Shown here: piece after piece, positions 47,504 through 56,216 of the stretch
How the letters are laid out: each line of letters opens with the position of its first letter
Position numbering within the stretch: position 1 is the stretch's first letter
From: DAOUJW01 sp034422115
GTDB lineage: Bacteria > Chloroflexota > Dehalococcoidia > Lucifugimonadales > UBA2985
Length of the DNA: 64,000 bases
NCBI GenBank assembly: GCA_034422115.1
Contig: DAOUJW010000002.1
Span: 44,708-108,707, forward strand
Direction of reading: 5' to 3'
Notes under the pieces: model-generated
Told to the model about the DNA's origin: nothing
Database searches by the model: none
Seen by the model: the letters and a program-made list of their open reading frames with translations, nothing else
Program-made: the position numbers and the translations under genes

Positions 47504-48451
47504 GTGACGACGGATAACCAGGTAGAGAACGTGATAATCATAGGGTCTGGGCCGGCGGGCGATACCGCCGCCCTCTACGCCGCCAGAGCGGACCTGAAGC
47601 CCCTGGTCATAGACGGCATTCAGCCGGGCGGACAGCTCACCATAACCACGGACGTTGAGAACTACCCCGGATTCCCGGAGGGTGTCATGGGGCCTGACCT
47701 CATGTTCAAGTTCCGGGAGCAGGCGGAGCGGTTCGGGGCGCGGTACGTGAACGGCAGCGTGACGGCGGTTGACTTCTCCAGGCGCCCCTTCCGCATAGAG
47801 GTGGATGAGGAGGACAGCTACTACGGCAAGACCGTGATCGTCTCCTCCGGCGCTACGGCCAGGCTTCTGGATATTCCGGGGGAGGCGGAGCTTATGGGGC
47901 GGGGCGTCTCGGCCTGCGCCACCTGCGACGGATTCTTCTTCCGGGACAAGGAGTTGGTCGTGGTTGGCGGCGGAGATACGGCGATGGAGGAGTCCACCTT
48001 CCTCACCAAGTTCGCCTCCAAGGTGCACGTCGTCCACAGGCGCGACCAGCTGCGGGCCTCCCGCATCATGCAGGAGCGGGCCTTCAACAACCCCAAGATA
48101 GACTTCATCTGGGACACCGTGGTGGAGGAGATTCTGGGCGTGGACGACGGCGAGGTGAAGTCGGTGAAGCTGCGCAACGTCAAGACGGACGAGGTGGTGG
48201 TGAGGCCCATCGACGGGGTGTTCATGGCCATAGGCCACAAGCCCAACACGGAGCCGTTCATGGGGCATCTGGACATCAACGAGAACGGGTACATCATCAC
48301 GCACGACGGCACCAAGACCAGCGTGCCGGGGGTCTTTGCCAGCGGCGACGTGCAGGACTGGGTCTACCGGCAGGCGGTGACGGCCGCGGGCACGGGGTGC
48401 ATGGCGGCCATCGACGCGGAGCACTTCCTTACGTCAAACGGCGAGATTTAG
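47504..48451 (+). CDS. trxB: Thioredoxin reductase
   Basis: 315 residues, GTG start with GGGGAGG. FAD-binding VIIIGSGPAGDTAALYAARA at the N-terminus, the redox pair CATC (Cys138, Cys141), the NADPH motif LVVVGGGDTAMEES, and the C-terminal FAD contact VFASGDVQDWVYRQAVTAAG. It reduces thioredoxin using NADPH in the cytoplasm. Confidence 0.94.
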   Translation: MTTDNQVENVIIIGSGPAGDTAALYAARADLKPLVIDGIQPGGQLTITTDVENYPGFPEGVMGPDLMFKFREQAERFGARYVNGSVTAVDFSRRPFRIEVDEEDSYYGKTVIVSSGATARLLDIPGEAELMGRGVSACATCDGFFFRDKELVVVGGGDTAMEESTFLTKFASKVHVVHRRDQLRASRIMQERAFNNPKIDFIWDTVVEEILGVDDGEVKSVKLRNVKTDEVVVRPIDGVFMAIGHKPNTEPFMGHLDINENGYIITHDGTKTSVPGVFASGDVQDWVYRQAVTAAGTGCMAAIDAEHFLTSNGEI

Positions 48452-48522
48452 GCCGGCGCTTGGCGTCCGGCCAATCTCCAAGGGAGAGTAGAGCGGCGAC
48501 GAGTACGTACCTGGGGGCGACA

Positions 48523-50262
48523 GTGAGAAGGGCTGGCTCCACAGTGCGCCTGGCGGCGCTGTGGAGCATGGCAGCTTTCTTGCTGACGGCGTGCACGGAG
48601 TCTGCACCCACGCCGTCCGCGGTTGCAACGCAAGCCGCAACTTCAACGCCGACCGCCGCTCCGTCACCTACCGGCACACCAACGCCAACCGCCGCGCCTG
48701 CATCAACACCAACCAAGGCGCCCACGCCGACTGCCACTCCGGTTCCCACCGCCGCGCCCATAGCGGTCGCCACCCAGGTCTCCACTGACTCTCCGCTGCA
48801 AACTCCCGCGTCTGAGCCGACACCCAGCAGCGAGAGCGCATCGGACAGGGCCGCGCTGGTGGCTCTGTACAACGCCACCGGAGGAGAGAACTGGAGCAAC
48901 AACACAAACTGGCTGAGCGAGGCGCCGTTCTGGGAGTGGCACGGCGTCTTTGCAGATGAGACCGGGCAGGTCAATAAGCTGGACCTGAGAGACAACCGGT
49001 TGAGTGGAGAGATACCAGCGGAGTTGGGCAGCCTCTCCGGGCTGCGGGAGTTGCACCTGCCTTACAACCAGTTGAGCGGAGAGATACCGCCGGAGTTGGG
49101 CAATCTCTCCAGCCTGCGGACGTTGAATCTCAATGACAACGGGGTGAGTGGGGAGCTGCCGACGGGGTTGGGCGACCTCTCCAGCCTGCGGACGCTGTAT
49201 CTCAGCAACAACCGGTTGAGCGGAGAGATACCGCCGGAGTTGGGCAACCTCGCAAACCTTCGCGAGTTGCGCCTGGCTCACAACGACTTTAGTGGAGAGA
49301 TACCGTTGGAGCTGGTCAACGTCTCCGGTCTGTGGACGCTGTATCTGAACGACAACCGGTTGAGTGGAGGGATACCCTCGGAGCTCAGCTCCATCTCCAA
49401 CCTGCGGGCGCTGAATCTCAACAACAACCAGTTGACCGGAGAGATACCGCCGGAGTTGGGCAGCTTCGCCGACCTGTGGGGGCTGCACCTCGGGGACAAC
49501 CTGCTGACCGGGGAGATACCGCCTGAGCTGGGCAGCCTCTCCAACCTCAAATCGCTGTCCCTCCACAATAATATGTTGGTTGGAGGGATACCGTCGGAGC
49601 TGGGCAACCTCCCTGAGTTGCGGGAGCTGTACCTGAACGACAACGAGTTGGTCGGAGAGGTCCCGCCCGAAATGGGGGCCCTCTCCGGCATGGAGTTCCT
49701 GTATCTTGATGGCAACTCTCTAAGCGGGTGCCTGCCCGGCGACCTCAAGTACGCGGAGTTCATTGACATTTACTTCGATGCGCCCGGGCTGCCTCCCTGC
49801 ACGACTAGCGTGGACCGGGCCGCGCTGGTCGCGCTCTACAATGCCACCGGCGGGGAGAACTGGAGCAGCAATGTAAACTGGACAACCCACGCACCGATCA
49901 ACAAATGGTACGGCGTGGTAGTCGATAAGGATAACCGGGTTGTAGAGCTTCGCCTGACTTTCAATCAGTTGACCGGGGAGATACCACCTCATCTGGTCAA
50001 CCTCTCCAGCCTGCGACGGATGTACTTCGCCAATAACCGGCTGAGCGGGGAGATACCAACCGCAATTTTCAGCCTATCCAACCTGGAGGAGATCCGCCTG
50101 GACAGCAACCGGTTGAGCGGTCAGATACCGCCGGAGCTGGGCAACCTCCCCCTCCTGTTCTCACTGTATCTCAATGACAACCCGTTGACCGGGTGCGTTC
50201 CCGCGGTTCTGCTGGCCCTTCCATACACCGACCTGTACAAAATCGATTTGCCGGAATGCTAG
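48523..50262 (+). CDS. LRR lipoprotein with plant-type leucine-rich repeats
   Basis: 579 residues from GTG 48523 (GGGGGCG upstream). The signal peptide ends LLTAC, so it is a lipoprotein. A Thr/Pro/Ala-rich linker follows. Then a cap (ALVALYNATGGENWSNNTNW, WHGV) leads 11 repeats of the LxxNxLSGEIPPELGNL type. A second cap (ALVALYNATGGENWSSNVNW) leads four more, ending GCVPAVL. The architecture parallels the 22-24 kb LRR protein, which has 9+9 repeats and a membrane helix instead of a lipobox. A surface binding role is likely. 72-base repeats make this locus prone to slippage. Confidence 0.87.
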   Translation: MRRAGSTVRLAALWSMAAFLLTACTESAPTPSAVATQAATSTPTAAPSPTGTPTPTAAPASTPTKAPTPTATPVPTAAPIAVATQVSTDSPLQTPASEPTPSSESASDRAALVALYNATGGENWSNNTNWLSEAPFWEWHGVFADETGQVNKLDLRDNRLSGEIPAELGSLSGLRELHLPYNQLSGEIPPELGNLSSLRTLNLNDNGVSGELPTGLGDLSSLRTLYLSNNRLSGEIPPELGNLANLRELRLAHNDFSGEIPLELVNVSGLWTLYLNDNRLSGGIPSELSSISNLRALNLNNNQLTGEIPPELGSFADLWGLHLGDNLLTGEIPPELGSLSNLKSLSLHNNMLVGGIPSELGNLPELRELYLNDNELVGEVPPEMGALSGMEFLYLDGNSLSGCLPGDLKYAEFIDIYFDAPGLPPCTTSVDRAALVALYNATGGENWSSNVNWTTHAPINKWYGVVVDKDNRVVELRLTFNQLTGEIPPHLVNLSSLRRMYFANNRLSGEIPTAIFSLSNLEEIRLDSNRLSGQIPPELGNLPLLFSLYLNDNPLTGCVPAVLLALPYTDLYKIDLPEC

Positions 50263-50346
50263 ACGCACGTCCAGCGTGTACAGGAGTAGGCGGTATACGC
50301 GCTAGACGGGAGCTTGACGCTGGACGCCCTGAACGCCACAATCAGG

Positions 50347-51813
50347 ATGTCCCAGGCCTCCCGACCGGTCAATCTGAATCCGGGGTGCTTTGCGTTGAAA
50401 GTGCCGTCGACGCCCAAACTTGACGCTCTTCCCTTGAGCTTCCCCCTCGACTCGCTGCCTCATCCGGCGAGGCTCCTCCCGTCATTCCGCGACCTGCCGT
50501 ACCCCGCGCTGCTGGATGGCGCCATGCCCGGAGCCGAGGGCGGCAGGTTCTCGTATCTGACGGCGGACCCCTTCCTGGTGTTGAGAAGCAGCGGACGCCA
50601 TGTGGAAATTCTCCGGGACGGCGTCGCTGAGGAGATGGAGGGAGACCCGTGGCGGGTACTCCAGGAACTCCTTCGCAGATACCGCGTGGAGAGGCTGCCG
50701 GGGCTGCCACCCTTCCAGGGCGGAGCGCTGGGCTACTGGGGGTACGACCTGGGCAGACACCTGGAGCGTCTTCCGTCCTGGGCTGAGGACGACCTGGGCC
50801 TTCCTGAGATGTACCTGGGCTTCTACGACTGGGCGCTGGCCCACGATGGGGCAACTGGCCTGTCGTGGCTGGTCTCCTCCGGGATGCCGTCGGCCACTGC
50901 CGGCTGCGCCGAGGCCCGCGCCGCGGAGGTGATGCGCCGCCTGAACGAGGTACCCCAGGACACAGCGCCCCAATTTCCCTACACTCCCGCGGCTTTGCGT
51001 TCCAACTTCACGCAGGAGTCGTACATGGCCGCGGTGGGGCGCGTGAAGGAGTACCTGGAGGCCGGGGACGTCTACCAGGTGAACCTGTCCCAGCGCTTTC
51101 GCACGTCCTACGAAGGCGACTCCTGGGAGCTTTACCGGAGGCTGCGCCAGATCAACCCCGCGCCCTTCGCCGCCTTCCTGAGCTATCCGGAGGTGGACGT
51201 GCTCAGCGCGTCGCCGGAGGAGTTCCTGCGCCTGGAGGAGGGTCGTGTGCGCGTGCGGCCCATCAAGGGCACGCGACCGGTAGGCCGAACCAGCGAGGAG
51301 ACCGCGCTTCAGGCGGAGTCGCTGCTGGCCAGTGAGAAGGAGCGGGCGGAGAACGTCATGATCGTCGATCTGCTGCGCAACGACATCGGCCGGGTCTGCC
51401 GCATCGGGTCGGTGCAGGTACCAAGCCTCTTCGCGGTCGAGGAGCACCCCACGGTGCTGCACCTGGTGTCCACCGTGACCGGCGAGCTGCTGCCCTCTGC
51501 GGACGCCGTGGACCTGCTGAGGGCCTGCTTCCCCGGCGGCTCGGTGACGGGGGCGCCCAAGGTGCGGGCCATGGAGATTATTGAGGAGCTTGAACCGGTG
51601 CGCAGGGGAATCTACTGCGGCGCCATCGGCTACGTTTCCTTCGGCGGGGACATGGCCGCCAGCATGACCATTCGCACTCTCGCGCTGACCCGCGGGGAGG
51701 CGTACCTCCAGGTGGGCGGGGGTATAGTGGCCGACTCCGACCCCGAAGCCGAATACCAGGAGACCCTGCACAAGGCGCGGGGCCTTCGCCGCGCCCTGGG
51801 GTGCGATGACTGA
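50347..51813 (+). CDS. pabB: Aminodeoxychorismate synthase component I
   Basis: 488 residues from ATG 50347; TTG 50314 and TTG 50395 are alternatives and none has a good ribosome site. The chorismate-binding domain shows FTQESYMAAVGRVKEYLEAG, VYQVNLSQRF, VRPIKGTRPVG with the PabB-specific Lys, ENVMIVDLLRNDIGRV, and CFPGGSVTGAPKVRAMEI. The Lys in PIKGT separates it from TrpE (PLAGT at 10.8 kb). It makes 4-amino-4-deoxychorismate; the glutaminase subunit (PabA/TrpG) is not adjacent. It overlaps pabC by eight bases. Confidence 0.9.
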   Translation: MSQASRPVNLNPGCFALKVPSTPKLDALPLSFPLDSLPHPARLLPSFRDLPYPALLDGAMPGAEGGRFSYLTADPFLVLRSSGRHVEILRDGVAEEMEGDPWRVLQELLRRYRVERLPGLPPFQGGALGYWGYDLGRHLERLPSWAEDDLGLPEMYLGFYDWALAHDGATGLSWLVSSGMPSATAGCAEARAAEVMRRLNEVPQDTAPQFPYTPAALRSNFTQESYMAAVGRVKEYLEAGDVYQVNLSQRFRTSYEGDSWELYRRLRQINPAPFAAFLSYPEVDVLSASPEEFLRLEEGRVRVRPIKGTRPVGRTSEETALQAESLLASEKERAENVMIVDLLRNDIGRVCRIGSVQVPSLFAVEEHPTVLHLVSTVTGELLPSADAVDLLRACFPGGSVTGAPKVRAMEIIEELEPVRRGIYCGAIGYVSFGGDMAASMTIRTLALTRGEAYLQVGGGIVADSDPEAEYQETLHKARGLRRALGCDD

Positions 51814-52678
51814 AGCCCGCCCGGTGATGTACGTCAACGGCCGCTTTATCCCGGAGGACGAGGCTGCCTTGTCACCCCTTGACCGGGGGTTCACCCTGGC
51901 CGACGGCCTCTTTGAGACGATGGTGGCCCTGGGCGACAGGGTGTTCCGCATATCGGAGCACCTGGCCAGGATGCGGCGGGGCGCGGAGGTACTGCACATC
52001 CCCCTGCCTCCCGCCGAGGAGCTGGCTGGGATTGTGTTGGAGAGCATAGGGCGGAACGGGCACTCTGGCTCGGTGGCGCGTCTCACGGTGAGCCGGGGCA
52101 TCGACCGGGGCCGGGGGCTGGACGCGCCCGCTGCAATCGACCCCTCCGTTGTGGTGAGGGTGGCTCCCTGGCAGGGGCCGCCGGACTCGCTGCCACAGGG
52201 CCGCAGGCTTGCCTTCTCGGCGATACCCCGCAACGACCGTTCGCCGTTGTCCAGGATCAAGTCCCTGTCCTACGTGGAGGGTGTTGTGGCCCGGCTGGAG
52301 GCCCAGCGCGCCGGAGCCGACGACGCCCTGCTGTGCAACACCCACGGCCTGGTGGCATGCGGTACGTCGAGCAACGTCTTTGTCGTAAAGGGCGGCAAAC
52401 TGCTCACGCCTCCGGAGGAGGACGGCGTGCTCGCCGGCGTAGCCCGGAGCACAGTGCTGGAGGAGGCGCGCAATCTGGGCTTGTCCGCAGTGGAGCAGTC
52501 CTTGGAGCCTGAGGATGTTGCAGGCGCAGACGAGGTATTTCTGACCAACGTGGTCCAGGGGCCTGTGCCGGTGGTCTACCTGGACGGCAGGCCGGTTGGC
52601 GCAGGCGCGCCCGGCCCTGTGACGCGGGCTCTCTTCGATGCTTACTGGGGCCGTGTGAGGCGAGAGCTTCTTTCGTAG
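51806..52678 (+). CDS. pabC: Aminodeoxychorismate lyase (class IV aminotransferase fold)
   Basis: 290 residues, ATG inside the end of pabB. It has fold-type IV PLP features: MYVNGRFIPEDEAALSPLDR, GFTLADGLFETM, SRIKSLSYVEGVVARLEA with the PLP Lys, LLCNTHGLVACGTSSNVFVV and VFLTNVVQGPVPVV. It releases p-aminobenzoate and pyruvate, feeding FolP. A branched-chain or D-amino acid aminotransferase would be the alternative, but the overlap with pabB decides. Confidence 0.88.
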   Translation: MTEARPVMYVNGRFIPEDEAALSPLDRGFTLADGLFETMVALGDRVFRISEHLARMRRGAEVLHIPLPPAEELAGIVLESIGRNGHSGSVARLTVSRGIDRGRGLDAPAAIDPSVVVRVAPWQGPPDSLPQGRRLAFSAIPRNDRSPLSRIKSLSYVEGVVARLEAQRAGADDALLCNTHGLVACGTSSNVFVVKGGKLLTPPEEDGVLAGVARSTVLEEARNLGLSAVEQSLEPEDVAGADEVFLTNVVQGPVPVVYLDGRPVGAGAPGPVTRALFDAYWGRVRRELLS

Positions 52679-53032
52679 TAGGTGTTGGTCTGCCCCATCC
52701 CCGTATCGGAGTACGGGGCATGCTCTGGCTCTTCCCCTGAAGGAAGCGCGACGCTGTCATTCTGAACGGAGCCCTTCGGTTAAGCTCAGGGTAAACTGCG
52801 CGGAGTGAAGAATCCAAAGTCTCCGCCCACAAAACTACGATGTTTTGGATTGGATACCCTTGGATTCTTCGCTGCGCGCAGAATGACATTGACAGGGGAG
52901 CTTGCCGCAAGTTAAGCAAAGTCTCGTCTATAACGGCATACGCCTTGCGCCGGCCGGTCATCCGGCGTAGCATTAGCGTTGTGACGCGAGGTGCGGAGAC
53001 GGGCGTGGACATCGCACGGCGCAATCTCGCTA
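52679..53032. repeat. Family F and family E repeats between pabC and the Lrp gene
   Basis: A family F hairpin (CCCCGTATCGGAGTACGGGG, about 52697-52717) and a long family E inverted pair (52756-52889, arms GTCATTCTGAACGGAG... and ...GCGCAGAATGACA, inner arms GAATCC/GGATTC). No gene is seen. Confidence 0.7.
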
Positions 53033-53062
53033 TTGACACATTTCGTACTTGTGGTGTAGCAT
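53033..53062 (+). promoter_or_regulatory. Promoter of the Lrp-family gene
   Basis: Perfect TTGACA (53033-53038), an 18-base spacer and TAGCAT (53057-53062). The start codon is 35 bases beyond. Confidence 0.6.
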
Positions 53063-53096
53063 TTGGCATAGAAAGACTAATGCGGCTAATGAGGCA

Positions 53097-53537
53097 ATGG
53101 ACGAATTAGACAGAAAAATCATCGGAATTCTTCAACTAGACGGCAGGGCGTCCAACGCCAAGATAGCCCGGCAGTTGGGCGTAAGCGAGGGCACCATAAG
53201 GCGCAGGCTGAAGCGCCTCATTGAGGACGAGGCCATCCAGGTTGTGGCTCTGCCAGAGCCCTCCAAGCTGGGCTACAACACCGAGGCCATAGTGGGCATT
53301 CAGGTGGACCCGGGCAAGCTGGAGTCCGTGGCCGATGAGTTGGGCCGGGTGCCGGAGACACTGAACGTCTCCGTGACCACGGGTGCCTTCGACATCTTCG
53401 CGTGGGTGGCGCTGCCCTCCCCTGAGCAGCTTCACAGCTTCCTCCTGAGCACCGTCGGCAAGATAGACGGCGTCAAGCGGAGCGAGACCTTTGTCACGCT
53501 GTCGGTCAAGAAGCGCTCCTCCGCTCCCTTGCCCTGA
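53097..53537 (+). CDS. Lrp/AsnC-family transcriptional regulator
   Basis: 146 residues from ATG 53097 (MDELDRKIIGILQLDGRASN). Winged HTH KIARQLGVSEGTIRRRLKRL, then the AsnC/RAM ligand-binding domain (TEAIVGIQVDPGKLESVADE, LNVSVTTGAFDIFAWVALPS). It probably senses an amino acid and controls metabolism genes. It stands alone with its own promoter; autoregulation is common in the family. Confidence 0.9.
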   Translation: MDELDRKIIGILQLDGRASNAKIARQLGVSEGTIRRRLKRLIEDEAIQVVALPEPSKLGYNTEAIVGIQVDPGKLESVADELGRVPETLNVSVTTGAFDIFAWVALPSPEQLHSFLLSTVGKIDGVKRSETFVTLSVKKRSSAPLP

Positions 53538-53702
53538 GTCGTTCTCAAGACCTCCCCATCCCCCCGTCCGCCGGACGGCGCCGCTCTATGCTAACGCACT
53601 TTGGCTTTTGCGCGCCCATCGCTTCGCCAATCAGTCGCACCCCTTAGCCGGCTTGGAGTGTGTGCTATAATGCGGGCAAATCCTAGAATCCAAGGAGTGA
53701 GC

Positions 53703-54392
53703 ATGGCAGGCGAGATCCTGACTGAGATGGTAGAGTGCCCGGTCACCGACGGCAGTCCGGTGCCAGGCTATCTGGCAAGGCCGCAGGGCGACGGGCCGTT
53801 CCCGGCCATTGTGGTCATCCAGGAGTGGTGGGGCCTTGACGCGCACATCAAGGACATAGCCGAGCGATTTGCGCGGGAGGGGTTCGCAGCCCTGGCCCCC
53901 GACCTGTATCACGGACAGGTCACCGAAGAGCCGGACGAGGCCCGGAAGCTGGCGATGGAGACGGACATGGACCTGGCCACCCGCGAGGTGGGTGGGGCGG
54001 TTACGTATCTGAGGGGTCGTCCCTACGCCAGGGGCACAGTCGCCACCATAGGCTACTGCATGGGAGGCGGCCTGTCCCTCTCGGCGTCCTGCCGGTATGC
54101 CGTTGACGCCACGATTGTCTATTACGGCGGCAACCCTAACCCCCTGGAGCAGGTGCAGAACATCCCCGGCGCGGTGCTGGGCATCTACGGCGAAGACGAC
54201 CGTCTCTTTCCGGACGCGGTCAACGCCCTGCGAGACGCCCTGACAGGCTACGGCAAGTCGGTGGAGATTCATACCTATCCGGGCGCGCCCCACGCCTTCT
54301 TCAACGACAGCAGGCCTGAGACCTACTGGGAGACGGAATCCAACGACGCTTGGCAGAAGACCCTGGACTTCCTGTCCCGGCACATGGGCTAG
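53703..54392 (+). CDS. Dienelactone hydrolase family protein
   Basis: 229 residues, AAGGAGTGAGC before ATG. Alpha/beta hydrolase with the Cys nucleophile in IGYCMGGGLSLS (Cys119), Asp in YGEDDRLFPD and His in PHAFFNDSRPE. IQEWWGLDAHIKDIAERFA is the usual DLH N-terminal block. It hydrolyses dienelactone or related esters in aromatic breakdown. Its target here is unknown. Confidence 0.88.
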   Translation: MAGEILTEMVECPVTDGSPVPGYLARPQGDGPFPAIVVIQEWWGLDAHIKDIAERFAREGFAALAPDLYHGQVTEEPDEARKLAMETDMDLATREVGGAVTYLRGRPYARGTVATIGYCMGGGLSLSASCRYAVDATIVYYGGNPNPLEQVQNIPGAVLGIYGEDDRLFPDAVNALRDALTGYGKSVEIHTYPGAPHAFFNDSRPETYWETESNDAWQKTLDFLSRHMG

Positions 54393-54720
54393 GTGGGGTC
54401 GCGACTGGATTAGACCCTCGCGAAACCTCTTTTTTCTTCCAGGAGTTCCTTGGGTAACTCTGTTGTGTCTTCTAAAAGAGGATATCCTCTCTGTCATTCC
54501 CGTGAAAACGGGAATCTAAGGGGTTCTTTCCAAGGCATCGTAGCTTTGCAGGGTGTGATATTAGATTCCTGCTTCCGCAGGAATGACGATAGACATGCCG
54601 TCTTCAGATGGACGCCTGGTTACGCGAAGGTCTCTCTAAGCCCCTGTTTTGCCGGGGATTACATTGGTGATCTGACTACCGGGTTAACGGAGTCTGTCTG
54701 CTTTTTGGAGTGACTATCAT
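54393..54720. repeat. Intergenic stretch with two inverted family B repeats
   Basis: 328 bases. Two family B palindromes, 54493-54522 (GTCATTCCCGTGAAAACGGG) and 54562-54589 (TTAGATTCCTGCTTCCGCAG), face each other. No gene is seen. The promoter for the EamA pair must lie in 54590-54715. Confidence 0.6.
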
Positions 54721-55149
54721 ATGCTAGGCATTCTCTTTGGAATACTGGCGGCAACCTGCTGGGGCTTCAGCGCCGTGCTGGTGCGATTCGGTCTCCAGCA
54801 CCTGCGCCCTACCACCGGCACCTGGATCTCTCTTATACCGGGTGTTGTGCTGGTGATGGGCCTGGCGCTGGTGTTCAACCAGGACGCGTTCCCGGAGCTG
54901 ACGGCGATCGCGTTTGTGTGGTTCGCGCTGAGCGGTCTATTCAACTTCGCCCTGGGCCGGCTGTTCAACACCGTCAGCATCGGGCTGGCGGGGGTGGCCC
55001 GCGCGACGCCTCTGTTCAGCACCGCGCCACTCTTTGCAACAATCCTGGCGATAATCTTCCTGGGTGAGTCCATCACCCCCTGGCTGCTCCTGGGTACCGT
55101 CACCATTGTGGGCGGCATAGTCCTCATCACAAGCGAGCAGGTGCGATGA
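54721..55149 (+). CDS. EamA/DMT transporter, N-terminal half protein
   Basis: 142 residues, one EamA domain with four to five helices: MLGILFGILAATCWGFSAVL, WISLIPGVVLVMGLALVF, FVWFALSGLFNFALGRLF, PLFATILAIIFLGESITPWL, GTVTIVGGIVLI. Full DMT permeases hold two such domains in about 300 residues. Here the stop overlaps the start of the second half as ATGA, so the two are probably made together and dimerise. A frameshifted single gene is the alternative. Confidence 0.82.
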   Translation: MLGILFGILAATCWGFSAVLVRFGLQHLRPTTGTWISLIPGVVLVMGLALVFNQDAFPELTAIAFVWFALSGLFNFALGRLFNTVSIGLAGVARATPLFSTAPLFATILAIIFLGESITPWLLLGTVTIVGGIVLITSEQVR

Positions 55150-55625
55150 AGACCATCCAGTCGCGGATTCGCGGTGGCGGCCGCCTGTGGCTGGGGTACG
55201 CGGCGGCCATGGGCGCGGCCCTGTCCTACGGCGCTTCCCAGACCATCGGTAAGCACATTACCACCGAGTACGCGCCGCCGCTGGTGGGCACGGCCTTTGC
55301 TCTTCTCTTTGGCTTCCTTTACGTCTCTCTGATGTTCCACCGGCACGTACCCCCGGACCTCAAGGCCAACCCGCGGTACGGCTATCTGTGGTTCGGGCTG
55401 TCGGGGATCACCTCTGCGACAGGCGTGGCGCTGCTCTACTTCGCCCTGAGCGAGGCGCCCGTTGTGGTCATCTCTCCGGTGGTGGCCATAAGCCCCCTGG
55501 TGTCCCTGGCCCTGGCCCACCTCTTCCTCCAGCGGCTTGAGAAGATAACAGTGCGGACCGTCATTGGCACTCTGCTGGTTGTGCTGGGCGTGGCGATTGT
55601 CGCCCTCAGCAGGAACATCTCCTGA
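55146..55625 (+). CDS. EamA/DMT transporter, C-terminal half protein
   Basis: 159 residues starting MKTIQSRIRGGGRLWLGYAA, with a positively charged N-terminus, then ALSYGASQTIGKHITTEYAP, FALLFGFLYVSLMF, LWFGLSGITSATGVALLYFA, VVISPVVAISPLVSLALAHL and VIGTLLVVLGVAIVAL. One EamA domain that complements the upstream half. Substrate unknown (metabolite export is usual). A 48-residue membrane peptide follows 10 bases later. Confidence 0.82.
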   Translation: MKTIQSRIRGGGRLWLGYAAAMGAALSYGASQTIGKHITTEYAPPLVGTAFALLFGFLYVSLMFHRHVPPDLKANPRYGYLWFGLSGITSATGVALLYFALSEAPVVVISPVVAISPLVSLALAHLFLQRLEKITVRTVIGTLLVVLGVAIVALSRNIS

Positions 55626-55635
55626 GGAATAGGCC

Positions 55636-55782
55636 GTGACCGCGATAGGGTTTGTCCTGGTGCTGATGGGAATCCTGTTCTTCCTTGGGATGGGCGTCGT
55701 GTACCTGGTCCTGCTCTGGATTGGCAAGCTGACCGCGCCCAGGGAGGAGCGTGGGGAGAAGAAGAAGGGCGAAGATCCCTAG
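55636..55782 (+). CDS. 48-residue single-helix membrane peptide
   Basis: GTG start with GAGGAA upstream. It reads MTAIGFVLVLMGILFFLGMG, VVYLVLLWIGKLTAPREE, then a charged tail RGEKKKGEDP. One or two hydrophobic helices and a Lys/Glu-rich tail. It is the third gene of the EamA operon and may be a small subunit. Its stop codon lies in the first copy of the nadE 3' end repeat. Confidence 0.55.
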   Translation: MTAIGFVLVLMGILFFLGMGVVYLVLLWIGKLTAPREERGEKKKGEDP

Positions 55783-55851
55783 CCTTGCCTGTAGCGGTTG
55801 ACTATGGGCAGACGCCGGCAGCAGAGAGCGGATTGGAACTCGCTGGGTTGA

Positions 55852-55879
55852 TTGACAGCAAGGGTATACTGAAGATACT
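55852..55879 (+). promoter_or_regulatory. Candidate promoter inside the nadE-end cassette
   Basis: Perfect TTGACA (55852-55857), a 16-base spacer and GATACT (55874-55879); a TATACT also occurs at 55865-55870. Start codon of the first cassette gene is 54 bases beyond the -10. Confidence 0.45.
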
Positions 55880-55932
55880 GAGCCAGCAACGGCTGGCGAG
55901 GCTTGTTCCGTTGCCTGGAACGAGGGGGAACG

Positions 55933-56214
55933 ATGCCAGCGGACAGAGAAGAACTGCTAGCTCTCATTGGCGACCCGCGGGAACTTGACAGGGACATGGC
56001 GGAATTTGCCAGGTCGCACGACGAACTGTCGGCAAAGTATGAGAAGCTGCTGAAGCGCTATCCGAACCAATGGATTGCGTTCCATAGCGGCCGAGTTCGG
56101 GCGCGCGCTGAATCGCTGGAGGCCCTGCTGGAAATAATGGACGCCAAGGGCGTCAAGAGGGACAAGGCGCACATTCGGTATTTGGACCCAGACCCGCCGG
56201 TTGTGATTCTCTAG
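55933..56214 (+). CDS. DUF5678 protein
   Basis: 93 residues from ATG 55933 (GAGGGGGAA upstream): MPADREELLALIGDPRELDR, then a helix DMAEFARSHDELSAKYEKLL and the DUF5678 core YPNQWIAFHSGRVRARAESL followed by EALLEIMDAKGV and a short strand ending PVVIL. This family often sits before retropepsin-like protease genes, as here (two-base gap). Role unknown: substrate, inhibitor or targeting partner of the protease are possibilities. Confidence 0.75.
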   Translation: MPADREELLALIGDPRELDRDMAEFARSHDELSAKYEKLLKRYPNQWIAFHSGRVRARAESLEALLEIMDAKGVKRDKAHIRYLDPDPPVVIL

Positions 56215-56216
56215 CC

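Noticed and set aside
50482..52260. A 592-residue frame opposite pabB/pabC
   Set aside because: Antisense to two well-supported folate genes; composition is typical of a GC-rich shadow frame.
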